This document shows, one piece after another, positions 17,287 to 27,291 of a stretch of DNA of 64,000 bases (its first letter is position 1; each line of letters starts with the position of its first letter). Source of the DNA: Pantoea vagans (lineage in GTDB: Bacteria; Pseudomonadota; Gammaproteobacteria; Enterobacterales; Enterobacteriaceae); the NCBI RefSeq assembly GCF_004792415.1, contig NZ_CP038853.1, forward strand, positions 3,658,001-3,722,000, given 5' to 3'. The position numbers were made by a program, and so were the translations under genes. Under the pieces are notes generated by a model. It was not told the DNA's origin, searched no databases, and worked only from the letters and a program-made list of their open reading frames with translations.

Positions 17287-19044
17287 ATGAAAATTCCTTA
17301 TATTCCAGAAGATGCACCTTTTAATGGCGATCAGAAGTACTGGCTGGCTGGCTTTCTCGCAGGCCTTCACTCCCGTTTGCTGGTCTTAGAAGACAAGCAG
17401 CAACCAGCTGCAGGCACGGGCGCAGCCGCGACCACGCAACTGCATATTCTGTACGGCTCTCAGACCGGCAATGCCGAAGCGCTGGCGCAGACCGCTGCGA
17501 AATCTGCCCGTGCGAAAGGGCTGGTGCCGGTGGTTCAGGCGCTGGGCGATGTCGATCTCGACGTGTTTGCCACCATGCGCCATGTACTGATTGTCACCTC
17601 GACCTATGGTGAAGGTGAGATGCCGGACAACGCACAGCTGTTCTGGGATGCGATCTCTGCCAGTACCGCACCGCGTCTGGAGCAGATGCATTTCGCCGTG
17701 CTGGCGATTGGCGATACGGGTTACGATGGCTTCTGTCAGGCGGGCAAATTCATCGATATGCGCCTTGAGCAGTTGGGTGCAAAACGCGTGGTGGATCGCA
17801 TTGACTGCGATATCGACTATGAAGAGCCGTCCAGCGAGTGGCTGAACAGCTCAATGCCACAGTTTGCCGCCAGCGCAGGCAGCAGCGGCACCGTGCTGGA
17901 GAGCGCGCCTGAAGCGCCGGTCATTCCAGGCAGCAACAAATCGAATCCGTATGCCGCCGCGCTGATCACGAATAAGCGCCTGTCAGGCGAGCAGTCAGCC
18001 AAAGATATTCGTCACTTCGAATTCGACCTGTCTGACAGCGGCCTGAAGTATGAAGCGGGCGATGCGCTGGGCGTGATTCCGGTCAACGAACCCTCACTGG
18101 TCAGCCTGCTGCTGACCCAGCTTAATGCTGATTACCAGACACCAGTACCTGGCTTTGACCGCAGCCTCGGCGACCTGCTGACCTATCAGTTTGAGATCTC
18201 TGAGCCGTCACGCAAGTTAATCGAGTGGGTTGGACAGAACACCACCAATCAGGAACTGCGTCATGTCTTACAGCATGATGATAAAGATGCGCTGGGCGTC
18301 TGGCTGTGGGGCAAAGATACCCTTGACCTGCTGCAACTCGAACTGACGCGCACGCTGACAGTGCCGGAGTTTGTTGCCCTGTTGCGCCCACTGCAGCATC
18401 GTGCTTACTCAATTTCATCCAGCTCTAAAGCCCATCCGAATCAGGTGCACCTGACCGTTGCCTCTGTGCGTTATCACAGTGGCGGCCGTAATCGCGGTGG
18501 CGTCTGCTCGACCTATCTGGCCGAACGCGTGCGTCGTGGTGAGAAGCCCGCCATCTTTATCTCACCCAATAAAGCGTTCCGCGTCCCTGCCAATAACAGC
18601 GCACCACTGATCATGGTGGGACCGGGCACAGGTATCGCACCGTTCCGCGCCTTCCTGCAGGAGCGCCAGGCAACCGGCGCGCAGGGAAAAAACTGGCTGT
18701 TCTTCGGCGATCAGCATCAGGAACATGACTTTATCTATCAGGATGAGCTGCTGGCCTGGCGGGATAACGGCTTGCTGACCCGTCTGGATCTGGCCTTCTC
18801 ACGCGATCAGGAGAAGAAGATCTACGTGCAGAGCCGGATGCTGGAACAGGGCGCTGAGCTTTACGCCTGGCTGCAGGAAGGGGCTTACTTCTACGTCTGT
18901 GGCGATGCCTCGCGTATGGCGAAGGATGTGGATAATGCGCTGTATGAAGTGGTTCGCCAGTTTGGTGGTCTCTCCACCGAGCGCGCTGCCGACTATGTCG
19001 ATCAGCTGAAGAAAGAGAAACGCTACCTGCGCGACGTCTACTAA
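17287..19044 (+). CDS. CysJ-like diflavin (FMN/FAD) NADPH reductase, putative GltB partner
   Basis: The 585-residue protein has the architecture of the sulfite reductase flavoprotein CysJ. A flavodoxin FMN domain (about 50-195) carries the phosphate loop GSQTGNAEA and TSTYGEGEMP. An FAD-binding domain has the RAYS motif near residue 372, and an NADPH-binding domain has GPGTGIAPFRAF near residue 445, ending RYLRDVY like CysJ. No cysI or cysH is nearby. It sits where gltD normally lies, downstream of gltB in the same direction. I infer that it passes electrons from NADPH to the glutamate synthase in place of GltD; it could instead be an unrelated flavoreductase. It lacks the GltD iron-sulfur cysteines. 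Confidence 0.88.
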   Translation: MKIPYIPEDAPFNGDQKYWLAGFLAGLHSRLLVLEDKQQPAAGTGAAATTQLHILYGSQTGNAEALAQTAAKSARAKGLVPVVQALGDVDLDVFATMRHVLIVTSTYGEGEMPDNAQLFWDAISASTAPRLEQMHFAVLAIGDTGYDGFCQAGKFIDMRLEQLGAKRVVDRIDCDIDYEEPSSEWLNSSMPQFAASAGSSGTVLESAPEAPVIPGSNKSNPYAAALITNKRLSGEQSAKDIRHFEFDLSDSGLKYEAGDALGVIPVNEPSLVSLLLTQLNADYQTPVPGFDRSLGDLLTYQFEISEPSRKLIEWVGQNTTNQELRHVLQHDDKDALGVWLWGKDTLDLLQLELTRTLTVPEFVALLRPLQHRAYSISSSSKAHPNQVHLTVASVRYHSGGRNRGGVCSTYLAERVRRGEKPAIFISPNKAFRVPANNSAPLIMVGPGTGIAPFRAFLQERQATGAQGKNWLFFGDQHQEHDFIYQDELLAWRDNGLLTRLDLAFSRDQEKKIYVQSRMLEQGAELYAWLQEGAYFYVCGDASRMAKDVDNALYEVVRQFGGLSTERAADYVDQLKKEKRYLRDVY

Positions 19045-19060
19045 TCGCGAAGGTCTGCTG

Positions 19061-19095
19061 AAAAATCCGGCTTGCGCAGGCAGCCGGATTTTTTT
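19061..19095 (+). terminator. Rho-independent terminator after the diflavin reductase
   Basis: A 9-bp stem (AATCCGGCT / AGCCGGATT) is followed by a run of seven T on the plus strand, starting 16 bp after the stop codon. It ends the gltB-reductase unit. Confidence 0.9.
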
Positions 19096-19108
19096 ATGGC
19101 TGACAGGC

Positions 19109-19139
19109 AAAAAAATACCCGCCGGATGGGCGGGTATTC
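19109..19139 (-). terminator. Rho-independent terminator of sspAB
   Basis: On the minus strand the stem ATACCCGCC / GGCGGGTAT with a short loop is followed by a T-run, just beyond the sspB stop. It faces the preceding plus-strand terminator. Confidence 0.88.
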
Positions 19140-19149
19140 ACATTCACTG

Positions 19150-19635
19150 CTATTTCACGACGCGCAGTGAAGGCCGTCCGCCACGTGGCGGTGGATCGTC
19201 ATCAGGCGGCGTCTCGTCATCGCTAGCGTCGTCAGGACGATCACCATCAATCACGGACATCATAGTCTCTTCCTGACCTTCTGACGCCTCCTGCATACCC
19301 AGCTCGTAAGCGGGTTCCGGTTCAAACATCGTGCCGGCACCGTTTTCACGTGCATAGATCGCCAGAATCGCCGCCATCGGCACGTTAACCTGGCGAGGAA
19401 CGCCACCAAAGCGGGCGTTGAACGACACCTGATCATTGGCCAGGTCGAGGTTACCGACAGCGCGTGGCGCAATGTTCAGGACAATCTGACCATCACGCGC
19501 ATACTCCAGCGGCACCTGCACACCCGGCAGATTAATGTCGACCACCAGATGCGGCGTCAGCTGGTTGTCGAGCAACCAGTCATAGAAGGCGCGCAGCAGA
19601 TAGGGACGACGTGCAGTAAGTTGCGACATTTCCAT
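19150..19635 (-). CDS. sspB: ClpXP adaptor protein SspB
   Basis: SspB binds ssrA-tagged proteins and delivers them to the ClpXP protease. The 161-residue product has the folded tag-binding domain (about 1-115; RRPYLLRAFYDWLLDNQL and YARDGQIVLNIAPRAVGNL regions), then an acidic disordered linker. It ends in the ClpX-binding motif GGRPSLRVVK. Length is close to E. coli (165). The start MEMSQL corresponds to E. coli MDLSQL. It follows sspA by 3 bp with a poor ribosome site, so translation is probably coupled to sspA. Confidence 0.97.
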   Translation of the reverse strand: MEMSQLTARRPYLLRAFYDWLLDNQLTPHLVVDINLPGVQVPLEYARDGQIVLNIAPRAVGNLDLANDQVSFNARFGGVPRQVNVPMAAILAIYARENGAGTMFEPEPAYELGMQEASEGQEETMMSVIDGDRPDDASDDETPPDDDPPPRGGRPSLRVVK

Positions 19636-19638
19636 ACG

Positions 19639-20280
19639 TTAAGCCCGGGCTTGCAGGCGCATTTCACGTTCAGCTTCAGTTAATGAAGCAAGGAAAGAGT
19701 CACGCTCAAATACGCGGTTCATGTAACCTTTCAGCTCTTTTGAACCCGAGCCGATCAGATCGATGCCCATGGAAGGCAGACGCCATAACAGCGGCGCCAG
19801 GTAGCAATCGACCAGACTGAACTCTTCGCTCATGAAGTAAGGCGTACGGCCAAACAGTGGCGCGATGGCCAGCAGCTCTTCACGCAGTTGCTTGCGTGCG
19901 GCTTCGGCTTCCTGACCCGTGCTGTTCTCGACTTTCCGCATCAGGCTGTACCAGTCCTGTTCGATGCGATGCATCATCAGGCGGCTGTCACCACGGGCAA
20001 CCGGATAAACCGGCATCAGTGGCGGATGCGGGAAGCGCTCATCCAGATATTCCATGATGATGCGTGATTCATACAGCGTCAGCTCACGATCTACCAGCGT
20101 TGGTACCGTGCGATACGGATTGAGGTCAATCAGATCCTGCGGCAGGTTATCCATTTCGACCTGCTCGATCTCTACGCTGACACCCTTCTCCGCCAGGACG
20201 ATACGAACCTGATGGCTGAAAATGTCAGTAGGACCAGAAAACAGCGTCATTACCGAACGTTTGTTGGCAGCGACAGCCAT
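19639..20280 (-). CDS. sspA: Stringent starvation protein A
   Basis: SspA is an RNA polymerase-associated protein with a glutathione S-transferase fold but no GST activity. It supports acid tolerance and stationary-phase gene expression. The product from MAVAANKRSVMTLFSG is 213 residues, matching the family, with the PHP surface motif in ERFPHPPLMPVYPVAR. I chose the ATG at 20280, which follows GGAGG, rather than the codon four positions upstream. It is the first gene of sspAB. Confidence 0.97.
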   Translation of the reverse strand: MAVAANKRSVMTLFSGPTDIFSHQVRIVLAEKGVSVEIEQVEMDNLPQDLIDLNPYRTVPTLVDRELTLYESRIIMEYLDERFPHPPLMPVYPVARGDSRLMMHRIEQDWYSLMRKVENSTGQEAEAARKQLREELLAIAPLFGRTPYFMSEEFSLVDCYLAPLLWRLPSMGIDLIGSGSKELKGYMNRVFERDSFLASLTEAEREMRLQARA

Positions 20281-20552
20281 GAAAACCTCCAAGTTTGTTC
20301 ACAAAAAGATACTGCGAATAGCCAACCACACGGCGATTCACCAGCTTATCGAACTCGCACGCAACCTGGTTAGCCGCGTCACAGATACTGACGCCCCGAC
20401 AGAGGGAAGGCGCATAACGCACCGGCCTGCGGGCGCAAAGTGACACAGAGTTTACCAGATTTTAGGCTGCTTGTGGGCGTGTAATGAATCTTTGCAGGTA
20501 AATTGAGCGCGATGTTACGGTTTTCGCGGGAAGTCGTGGGAAGCCAGAAAAT
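20281..20552 (-). promoter_or_regulatory. Leader and promoter region of sspAB
   Basis: About 270 bp lie between the rpsI terminator and the sspA start on the minus strand. A strong GGAGG site is 7 bases before the sspA ATG. I could not assign a -35/-10 pair with confidence, and there is no other gene. Confidence 0.45.
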
Positions 20553-20579
20553 AAAAAACCCGCCGAAGCGGGTTTTTTG
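20553..20579 (-). terminator. Terminator of rplM-rpsI
   Basis: On the minus strand AACCCGC TTCG GCGGGTT is followed by TTTTT. The hairpin has a stable UUCG tetraloop and lies about 30 bp after the rpsI stop. Confidence 0.92.
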
Positions 20580-20610
20580 AGCCAATTGCTGCAGCCGGAG
20601 CTGCAAACAA

Positions 20611-21495
<885 letters not shown>

Positions 21496-21609
21496 TTAAG
21501 TAAACGAATGAGGCTCACACGACCATTTTGACCAGCAAGCCACCCCTTCGGATAGAGTTACTGGAACACAGAGGATTTGGGAAAAAAATCCTTTGCTGTA
21601 ACGTGGGGT

Positions 21610-21645
21610 CGCAAGATTATAGAGAAGTCGATTACAAAAATCGAA
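21610..21645 (-). promoter_or_regulatory. Promoter of rplM-rpsI
   Basis: On the minus strand a consensus -10 TATAAT (21616-21621) lies in the context CTCTATAATCTTGCG, which resembles the E. coli rplM promoter. The -35 is weak (TCGATT at 17 bp). Transcription would start near 21609, giving a leader of about 160 nt. Confidence 0.65.
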
Positions 21646-21674
21646 CCCTATTTCGGTATTTATCCTGTTTATTC

Positions 21675-22802
21675 TCACGGCAGGTGCGGCAAACGCAGAT
21701 ACTCTTCGCTCTGCATCTCCTGGAGTCGGGATAAACAGCGCTGGTATTCAAACTTCAGTCGCGTGCCCTGATAAATCTCGGTCAGTGACGTTTCCGCCGC
21801 GACCACCAGCTTCACATGACGTTCATAGAACTCATCGACCAGCGCCAGGAAACGGCGCGCCTGATCTTCGGTTTTGTAGATCATCACCGGCACGTCATAG
21901 AGCAGCACGCTGTGAAAACGGCGCGACAGCGCAATGTAGTCATGCTGACTGCGTCCCTCACCGCACAGGGTCGTGAAATTAATCGCCAGCACGCCTTCGC
22001 TCACGCCCAGCGTCGGCATCTGGCGATGATTAATTTCCAGAACCGGTGCCGCTTCAGGCTGGCTGCCTGACAATGCTTTGAACATCCGGCCCATCTCGGC
22101 ATGTGTCTCGGCGTTGAGCGGAAAGTTCCACAGATGCGCGGAAGTCAGCGTGCGTAACCGGTAGTCGATACCCGCATCCACGTTCATCACATCACAGTGC
22201 CGTTTTATCTGCTCAATCGCAGGCAGGAAGCGCGCACGCTGCAGACCATTGCGATAGAGATCGTCCGGCGGAATGTTCGAGGTGGCGACCAGCGCGATGC
22301 CGCGTTCAAACAACGCTTCCATCAGCGTGCCCAGCAGCATGGCATCGGTGATATCGGAGACAAAAAACTCATCAAAACAGAGGATGTCGGTTTCGGCTTT
22401 GAATTTGTCCGCCACGATCAGTAACGGATCGCTCTGGCCCTGAAGCTGCGTAAGTTCTTCGTGTACCCGCAGCATAAAGCGGTGGAAGTGCAGACGCAGT
22501 TTGCGATCGCCAGGAATAGACTGAAAAAAGAGATCCATGACCCAGGTCTTACCGCGACCGACACCGCCCCACATATAGAGCCCGCGTACCGGTTGTGCCG
22601 TCTCGTTTTTCTCTTTGCCCATCAATTTAGAGAGGCGTCCCAGCAGGCCGGATGAGGAAGGCACGGCGGATTGTTGCCGGGCAACCAGCGCCTGCTGCAG
22701 CGCGTCTAAACGGGTAATCGCTTCACGTTGTACGTCATCGGGCCTGAATTCGCCCTGCGACAGCGCCTGCTCATAGCGTGCAAGCGGAGTTGAGGTTTGC
22801 AT
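21675..22802 (-). CDS. zapE: Cell division protein ZapE (AFG1-like ATPase)
   Basis: ZapE is an FtsZ-associated ATPase needed for division under stress; it also belongs to the AFG1 family. The 375-residue protein has Walker A GGVGRGKT at residues 79-86, Walker B ILCFDEFFV, and a VATSNIPPDDLY sensor segment. Length matches E. coli ZapE (375). It is divergent from zapG, with about 180 bp between, the same neighbourhood as in E. coli. Confidence 0.96.
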   Translation of the reverse strand: MQTSTPLARYEQALSQGEFRPDDVQREAITRLDALQQALVARQQSAVPSSSGLLGRLSKLMGKEKNETAQPVRGLYMWGGVGRGKTWVMDLFFQSIPGDRKLRLHFHRFMLRVHEELTQLQGQSDPLLIVADKFKAETDILCFDEFFVSDITDAMLLGTLMEALFERGIALVATSNIPPDDLYRNGLQRARFLPAIEQIKRHCDVMNVDAGIDYRLRTLTSAHLWNFPLNAETHAEMGRMFKALSGSQPEAAPVLEINHRQMPTLGVSEGVLAINFTTLCGEGRSQHDYIALSRRFHSVLLYDVPVMIYKTEDQARRFLALVDEFYERHVKLVVAAETSLTEIYQGTRLKFEYQRCLSRLQEMQSEEYLRLPHLP

Positions 22803-22981
22803 TATTGTTTCAAAGTCCCTGAATGGTGTCTGATTGATACCACGGTTGCTGAAAAAAAGGCCGTTCTACACTAAGCCATGCTGCTCCGGAGTTCCACATC
22901 CATAAGATTAACGGGTATAGTGACTATTATTGAATATGGTGTAACGCCCTACGGAACAATGGAAATAACACGGGAGTCATT

Positions 22982-23383
22982 ATGACCTGGGAATACGGGC
23001 TAATTGGTTTAGTGGTAGGTATTATTGTCGGCGCAGTCGCCATGCGTTTTGGCAACAAAAAGCTGCGTGAGCAGCGCAGCATGCAGTATGAGCTGGAAAA
23101 ATCGAAAGCGGAGCTGGCTGATTATCGCGAAGAGCTGACCAACCACTTCGCGCAGAGCGCGGAGCTGCTGGACAACATGGCGCGTGACTATCGTCAGCTC
23201 TATCAGCATATGGCAAAAGGCTCGAATGACCTGCTGCCAAATCTGCCTGGCCAGAAAAATCCGTTTGCCTATCAGCTGACTGAAGCTGAAGCGGACAACG
23301 ATCAGGTGCCAGTGCAGATGCCACGCGACTACTCTGAAGGCGCATCCGGTTTACTGCGTGGCGAGCGCCCTGCCCGCGACTAA
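22982..23383 (+). CDS. zapG: Z-ring associated protein ZapG (YhcB, DUF1043)
   Basis: ZapG is a small inner-membrane protein that interacts with divisome and elongasome proteins. The 133-residue product has one N-terminal transmembrane segment (about residues 4-23, GLIGLVVGIIVGAVAM), then a long coiled coil rich in E, K and L. The C-terminal disordered tail contains NLPGQKNPFAYQL. Length and the start MTWEYGLIGL match E. coli YhcB. A GGGAG ribosome site precedes the ATG. Confidence 0.95.
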   Translation: MTWEYGLIGLVVGIIVGAVAMRFGNKKLREQRSMQYELEKSKAELADYREELTNHFAQSAELLDNMARDYRQLYQHMAKGSNDLLPNLPGQKNPFAYQLTEAEADNDQVPVQMPRDYSEGASGLLRGERPARD

Positions 23384-23493
23384 TCTTTTTGGGGCGCAGC
23401 CTGTCTGCGCCCACTGTTTTTGCGAACCCTGACCGCAAACGACTGTCACACTCATTAATTCCTCCCACCTTTTGCAGCGAGAGCGTTGTAGCA

Positions 23494-24867
23494 ATGAAAA
23501 AACAAGCACGCCTGTTTAGCGCATTAGCCCTGAGTATTGGGATGAGCCTTGCCGCCGCGCCAGACGCGATGGCAACGCTGCCAGCACAAATTGCGGGCCA
23601 GCCGCTGCCAAGTCTGGCACCGATGCTGGAAAAAGTGTTACCTGCCGTGGTCAGTGTTCACGTGGAAGGCACTGATTCCGGTGCGCAGGCTCAGGATATT
23701 CCTGAACCCCTGAAGCGTTTTTTCGGCCAGATGCCTGGCGGAAACAGTCAGCCGCAGCCATTTGAAGGCTTAGGTTCTGGCGTCATCATTGACGCCGCTA
23801 AAGGCTATGTGCTGACTAACAATCACGTGGTTAACGGTGCGGATAAGATCAACGTACAGCTTGGCGACGGCAGCGAATATGAAGCCAAACTGATCGGCCA
23901 TGATGAGCAGACCGATATCGCGCTGATTCAGATTCAGGGTGCAAAAAACCTCACCCAGGTGAAAGTCGCAGACTCCGATCAGCTGAAAGTGGGTGATTTC
24001 GCGGTGGCGATCGGTAACCCGTTTGGTCTGGGACAGACCGCCACCTCCGGGATTATCTCGGCGCTGGGCCGCAGCGGCCTGAACCTGGAAGGGCTGGAAA
24101 ACTTTATTCAGACCGATGCGGCCATTAACCGCGGTAACTCGGGCGGCGCGCTGGTTAACCTTAACGGTGAGCTGATTGGTATCAATACTGCGATTCTGGC
24201 CTCCAGCGGCGGCAACATCGGCATCGGCTTTGCGATTCCGAGCGATATGGCGATGAACCTCGCGCAGCAGCTAATCAAATTTGGTGAAGTGAAGCGCGGT
24301 CAGCTCGGCATCAAAGGCACTGAAATGACGGCCGATATGGCTAAAGCGTTCAATGTCGATGCGCAGCGCGGCGCCTTTGTTTCAGAAGTCTTACCGCAGT
24401 CTGCCGCACAGAAAGCAGGCGTGAAGTCAGGCGATATCATTACGTCGATTAACGATAAGCCAATTACCAGCTTCGCAGAGCTGCGCGTCAAAGTGGGCAC
24501 CACGCCGCCAGGCGAGCAGGTTAAACTTGGCCTGCTGCGCGAAGGTAAGCCGCTAACCGTTACCGTCACGCTGGAACAGAGCGCCCAGAGTACCGCCAGC
24601 GCTCAGCTGATGTCACCTGCACTTCAGGGCGCAACCCTGAGTGATGGACAGACCAAAACCGGTGATAAAGGCGTGAAGGTCGATACCATCGAAAAAGGTA
24701 CGCCAGCCGAACAGGTTGGTCTGCAGAAAGATGATGTGATTATCGGCGTTAACCGCAATCGCGTTCAGACCATTGCAGAAATGCGTAAAATTCTGGAAGG
24801 AAAACCGCCGGTACTGGCACTGAATGTGGTGCGCGGCGATGAAAGTATCTATCTGTTGTTGAGATAA
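23494..24867 (+). CDS. degQ: Periplasmic serine endoprotease DegQ
   Basis: DegQ degrades or holds misfolded periplasmic proteins. From the ATG at 23494 the precursor is 457 residues: a Sec signal peptide ending in DAMA (cleavage near 27), a trypsin-like domain with triad H111, D141 and S216 (in GNSGG), and two PDZ domains. These positions are each two higher than in E. coli DegQ (455 residues). The frame remains open 35 codons upstream, but the signal peptide fixes the start. degS follows, the conserved order. Confidence 0.96.
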   Translation: MKKQARLFSALALSIGMSLAAAPDAMATLPAQIAGQPLPSLAPMLEKVLPAVVSVHVEGTDSGAQAQDIPEPLKRFFGQMPGGNSQPQPFEGLGSGVIIDAAKGYVLTNNHVVNGADKINVQLGDGSEYEAKLIGHDEQTDIALIQIQGAKNLTQVKVADSDQLKVGDFAVAIGNPFGLGQTATSGIISALGRSGLNLEGLENFIQTDAAINRGNSGGALVNLNGELIGINTAILASSGGNIGIGFAIPSDMAMNLAQQLIKFGEVKRGQLGIKGTEMTADMAKAFNVDAQRGAFVSEVLPQSAAQKAGVKSGDIITSINDKPITSFAELRVKVGTTPPGEQVKLGLLREGKPLTVTVTLEQSAQSTASAQLMSPALQGATLSDGQTKTGDKGVKVDTIEKGTPAEQVGLQKDDVIIGVNRNRVQTIAEMRKILEGKPPVLALNVVRGDESIYLLLR

Positions 24868-24879
24868 ACCTCGCATTAC

Positions 24880-24907
24880 GGCGGACACAAGCGCGTGTGT
24901 GTCCGCC
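24880..24907 (+). other. Stem-loop between degQ and degS
   Basis: GGCGGACAC and GTGTCCGCC form a 9-bp stem with a 10-base loop, 12 bp after the degQ stop. No T-run follows, so it may stabilise the degQ mRNA end or partly separate degQ from degS. Confidence 0.5.
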
Positions 24908-24956
24908 GCTCTCATGTTATTCTCCCCTGCGATCTCCCCTGGCGTGATTTAACACC

Positions 24957-26018
24957 ATGTTTCTTAAACTTTTGCGTGCCGTGGTGCTGGGCCTGATTGT
25001 GGCGGGTATTTTGCTCGCAGCACTGCCTGCACTGCGTATGGGCAGCGACGCCCTCTATAACCACGAAAATATTACCGACGAAACGCCCTTTAGCTTCAAT
25101 CAGGGGGTGCGCCGCGCCGTGCCTGCCGTTGTGAACGTTTACAACCGCAGCGCCCACGGCAACAACAATCGTGGCATCACCACCCTGGGTTCAGGGGTGA
25201 TCATGAATACGAAAGGCTACATCCTCACCAACAAGCATGTGATCAACAATGCCGATCAGATTATCGTGGCATTGCAGGATGGCCGCTTCTTTGAAGCGAC
25301 GCTGGTGGGTTCCGATGGTATGACCGATCTGGCGGTGCTGAAGATTACCGCTTCAGGCCTGCCCGTTATCCCGATTAATCCCAACCGGCAGCCGCATATC
25401 GGCGATGTGGTAATGGCAATCGGTAACCCCTATAACCTCGGTCAGACGGTAACGCAGGGCATTATCAGCGCCACAGGCCGCGTAGGTCTGAGTTCGTCAG
25501 GCCGGCAGAACTTCCTGCAGACCGATGCCTCAATCAACCAGGGTAACTCCGGCGGTGCGCTGATTAACTCGCTTGGCGAACTGATGGGCATTAACACCCT
25601 GACGTTTGATAAGAGTAATGATGGTGAAACCCCGGAAGGCATCGGTTTCGCCATTCCAACTGTCTTAGCGTCGAAAATCATGGATAAGCTGATTCGTGAT
25701 GGTCGGGTCATCCGCGGCTATATCGGCATTACCGGGCGTGAGTTGCCGCCGCTGCACGGACAGGGCAGCAATCTGGATCGGGTTCAGGGGATTATTGTCA
25801 GTGTGGTCACGCCAGATGGACCCGCAGATAAAGCCGGGATTCAGGCCAATGATGTATTGCTCAGCGTCAACGGCAAGCCAGCCATCTCCGCGCAGGAGAC
25901 CATGGATCAGGTGGCCGAAATTCGTCCGGGTTCAGTAATTGATGTACAGGTGCTGCGAAACGACCAGAAGCTGACGCTGCCGGTAACCATTCAGGAGTTT
26001 CCGGATAGCAGCAGCTGA
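24957..26018 (+). CDS. degS: Site-1 regulatory protease DegS of the sigma-E response
   Basis: DegS senses misfolded outer-membrane protein C termini through its PDZ domain and makes the first cut in anti-sigma factor RseA. The 353-residue protein has an N-terminal membrane anchor (about 8-26), a protease domain with H94, D124 and the serine in QGNSGGAL, and one PDZ domain. E. coli DegS is 355 residues. It lies 89 bp after degQ. Downstream, E. coli has mdh, but here a repeat element and epmA follow, which marks a rearrangement. Confidence 0.96.
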   Translation: MFLKLLRAVVLGLIVAGILLAALPALRMGSDALYNHENITDETPFSFNQGVRRAVPAVVNVYNRSAHGNNNRGITTLGSGVIMNTKGYILTNKHVINNADQIIVALQDGRFFEATLVGSDGMTDLAVLKITASGLPVIPINPNRQPHIGDVVMAIGNPYNLGQTVTQGIISATGRVGLSSSGRQNFLQTDASINQGNSGGALINSLGELMGINTLTFDKSNDGETPEGIGFAIPTVLASKIMDKLIRDGRVIRGYIGITGRELPPLHGQGSNLDRVQGIIVSVVTPDGPADKAGIQANDVLLSVNGKPAISAQETMDQVAEIRPGSVIDVQVLRNDQKLTLPVTIQEFPDSSS

Positions 26019-26058
26019 TTGGCGGGATTTTAGACTAACAGCAATGCCTTAGCCTGAC

Positions 26059-26163
26059 GGGCAGGGGTGGCCCATCTGAAGAGCAAAGCGTCCGAGCCAG
26101 GATGGCGAGGCCGACCTGCAGGGATGCAGGTTTCCTTTGCGATCAGATGGGCCATCCCTGCCC
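26059..26163. repeat. Intergenic inverted-repeat element after degS
   Basis: Two 21-bp arms (26059-26079 and 26143-26163) are inverted copies differing at one base. Nested inside are GCAAAG/CTTTGC and a hairpin CCTGCA GGGA TGCAGG (26115-26130), so the whole folds into a long cruciform. It lies between convergent degS and epmA, at the point where gene order leaves the E. coli arrangement. It resembles a small non-coding repeat rather than a terminator; related AGGGATGG-type motifs occur near 60.73 kb. Confidence 0.75.
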
Positions 26164-26178
26164 TTTTAACCCGGACTT

Positions 26179-27156
26179 TTAACAACGATCCACCGGAAAC
26201 GCGATCACTTCACTCAATGACTCCGCTTTCAACGCCAGCATGATCAGGCGATCGATACCCAGCGCGACCCCGGAACAGGCTGGCATGCCATGCGCCAGCG
26301 CATCCAAAAGATAGGTATCAATCGGATGCACAGGCAGGCCGCGCGCTGCACGGCGACGGTTATCCTGCTCAAAGCGCTGACGCTGCTCACGGCTGTCGGT
26401 CAGTTCACGGAAGCCGTTCGCCAGCTCAATGCCCTTGTAATAGACCTCGAAACGCTCGGCCACACGATGATCTTCCGTACTGATCTCCGCCAGTGCTGCC
26501 TGGCTGGCCGGGAAGTGATAAACGAAGCAGGGTTTATCCTGACCAATCTTTGGTTCCACACCCAGCATAAACAGCAGCATCAGTAAGGTGTCGCGATCTT
26601 CTTCTGCGCGCGCCAGCTCACCTTCACCCAGCTTCTCGGCCGCTTCACGCAACTGCGCTTTGTCCGCTGACAGCGGATCCAGATCCAGATGGCGGATAAA
26701 TGCCTGCTGATAAGAGAGCGACTCGGCGCTGTCACACTCCAGCACCTGCTGCATCAGATCGTCGACTTCGTTCATCAGACGGTACATGTCGTAATGCGGA
26801 CGATACCACTCCAGCATGGTAAATTCGGGGTTATGGTGCCGTCCCGCCTCTTCATTGCGGAAGCTGCGCGCCATCTGGTAGATCGGGCCACTGCCCGCCG
26901 CCAGCAGGCGTTTCATATGATATTCCGGGCTGGTCATCAGCCAGAGATCGCGCCCCTGCGCCGCACCAGGCCCGACAAAGCGCGTCTGGAAGGGCACCAG
27001 ATGGATATCGGTAATCGTTGCCTGGCTCATCGCCGGCGTATCGACTTCCAGCACGCCGCGATCGGCAAAGAAACGACGCACTTCGGCTAAAATAGCGGCA
27101 CGTTTTAACAAATTGGCGATGGATGCGCTTGGTTGCCAGCTTGCCGTTTCGCTCAT
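26179..27156 (-). CDS. epmA: EF-P lysine(34) ligase EpmA
   Basis: EpmA is a paralogue of the class II lysyl-tRNA synthetase catalytic core that attaches (R)-beta-lysine to Lys34 of EF-P. The 325-residue product lacks the tRNA anticodon-binding domain. It shows motif 2 [19 protein letters not shown] and motif 3 [12 protein letters not shown] near the C terminus. Length equals E. coli EpmA (325). The partner genes epmB and efp lie within 3 kb, so the whole modification pathway is grouped here. Confidence 0.97.
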   Translation of the reverse strand: MSETASWQPSASIANLLKRAAILAEVRRFFADRGVLEVDTPAMSQATITDIHLVPFQTRFVGPGAAQGRDLWLMTSPEYHMKRLLAAGSGPIYQMARSFRNEEAGRHHNPEFTMLEWYRPHYDMYRLMNEVDDLMQQVLECDSAESLSYQQAFIRHLDLDPLSADKAQLREAAEKLGEGELARAEEDRDTLLMLLFMLGVEPKIGQDKPCFVYHFPASQAALAEISTEDHRVAERFEVYYKGIELANGFRELTDSREQRQRFEQDNRRRAARGLPVHPIDTYLLDALAHGMPACSGVALGIDRLIMLALKAESLSEVIAFPVDRC

Positions 27157-27291
27157 GGTGATGACTCCTGATACAAATTAGGGGGGGAAGTCTACCTGCA
27201 ATGCCTGCGGCAAACAATCTCGTGCCCGCGCTGCCAAAAACAGCGTTTCGGCTTCTATACTTAAGCGGTTAAATCACAAAGGAATCCCACT

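Noticed and set aside
17287..19044. Annotation of this gene as gltD
   Set aside because: Position would suggest it, but the domains are flavodoxin plus FAD/NADPH reductase, not the iron-sulfur and pyridine-nucleotide fold of GltD.
17287..19044. Annotation as the true cysJ
   Set aside because: No cysI or cysH is nearby and the gene lies with glutamate synthase; CysJ-like architecture alone does not show a sulfite reductase role.
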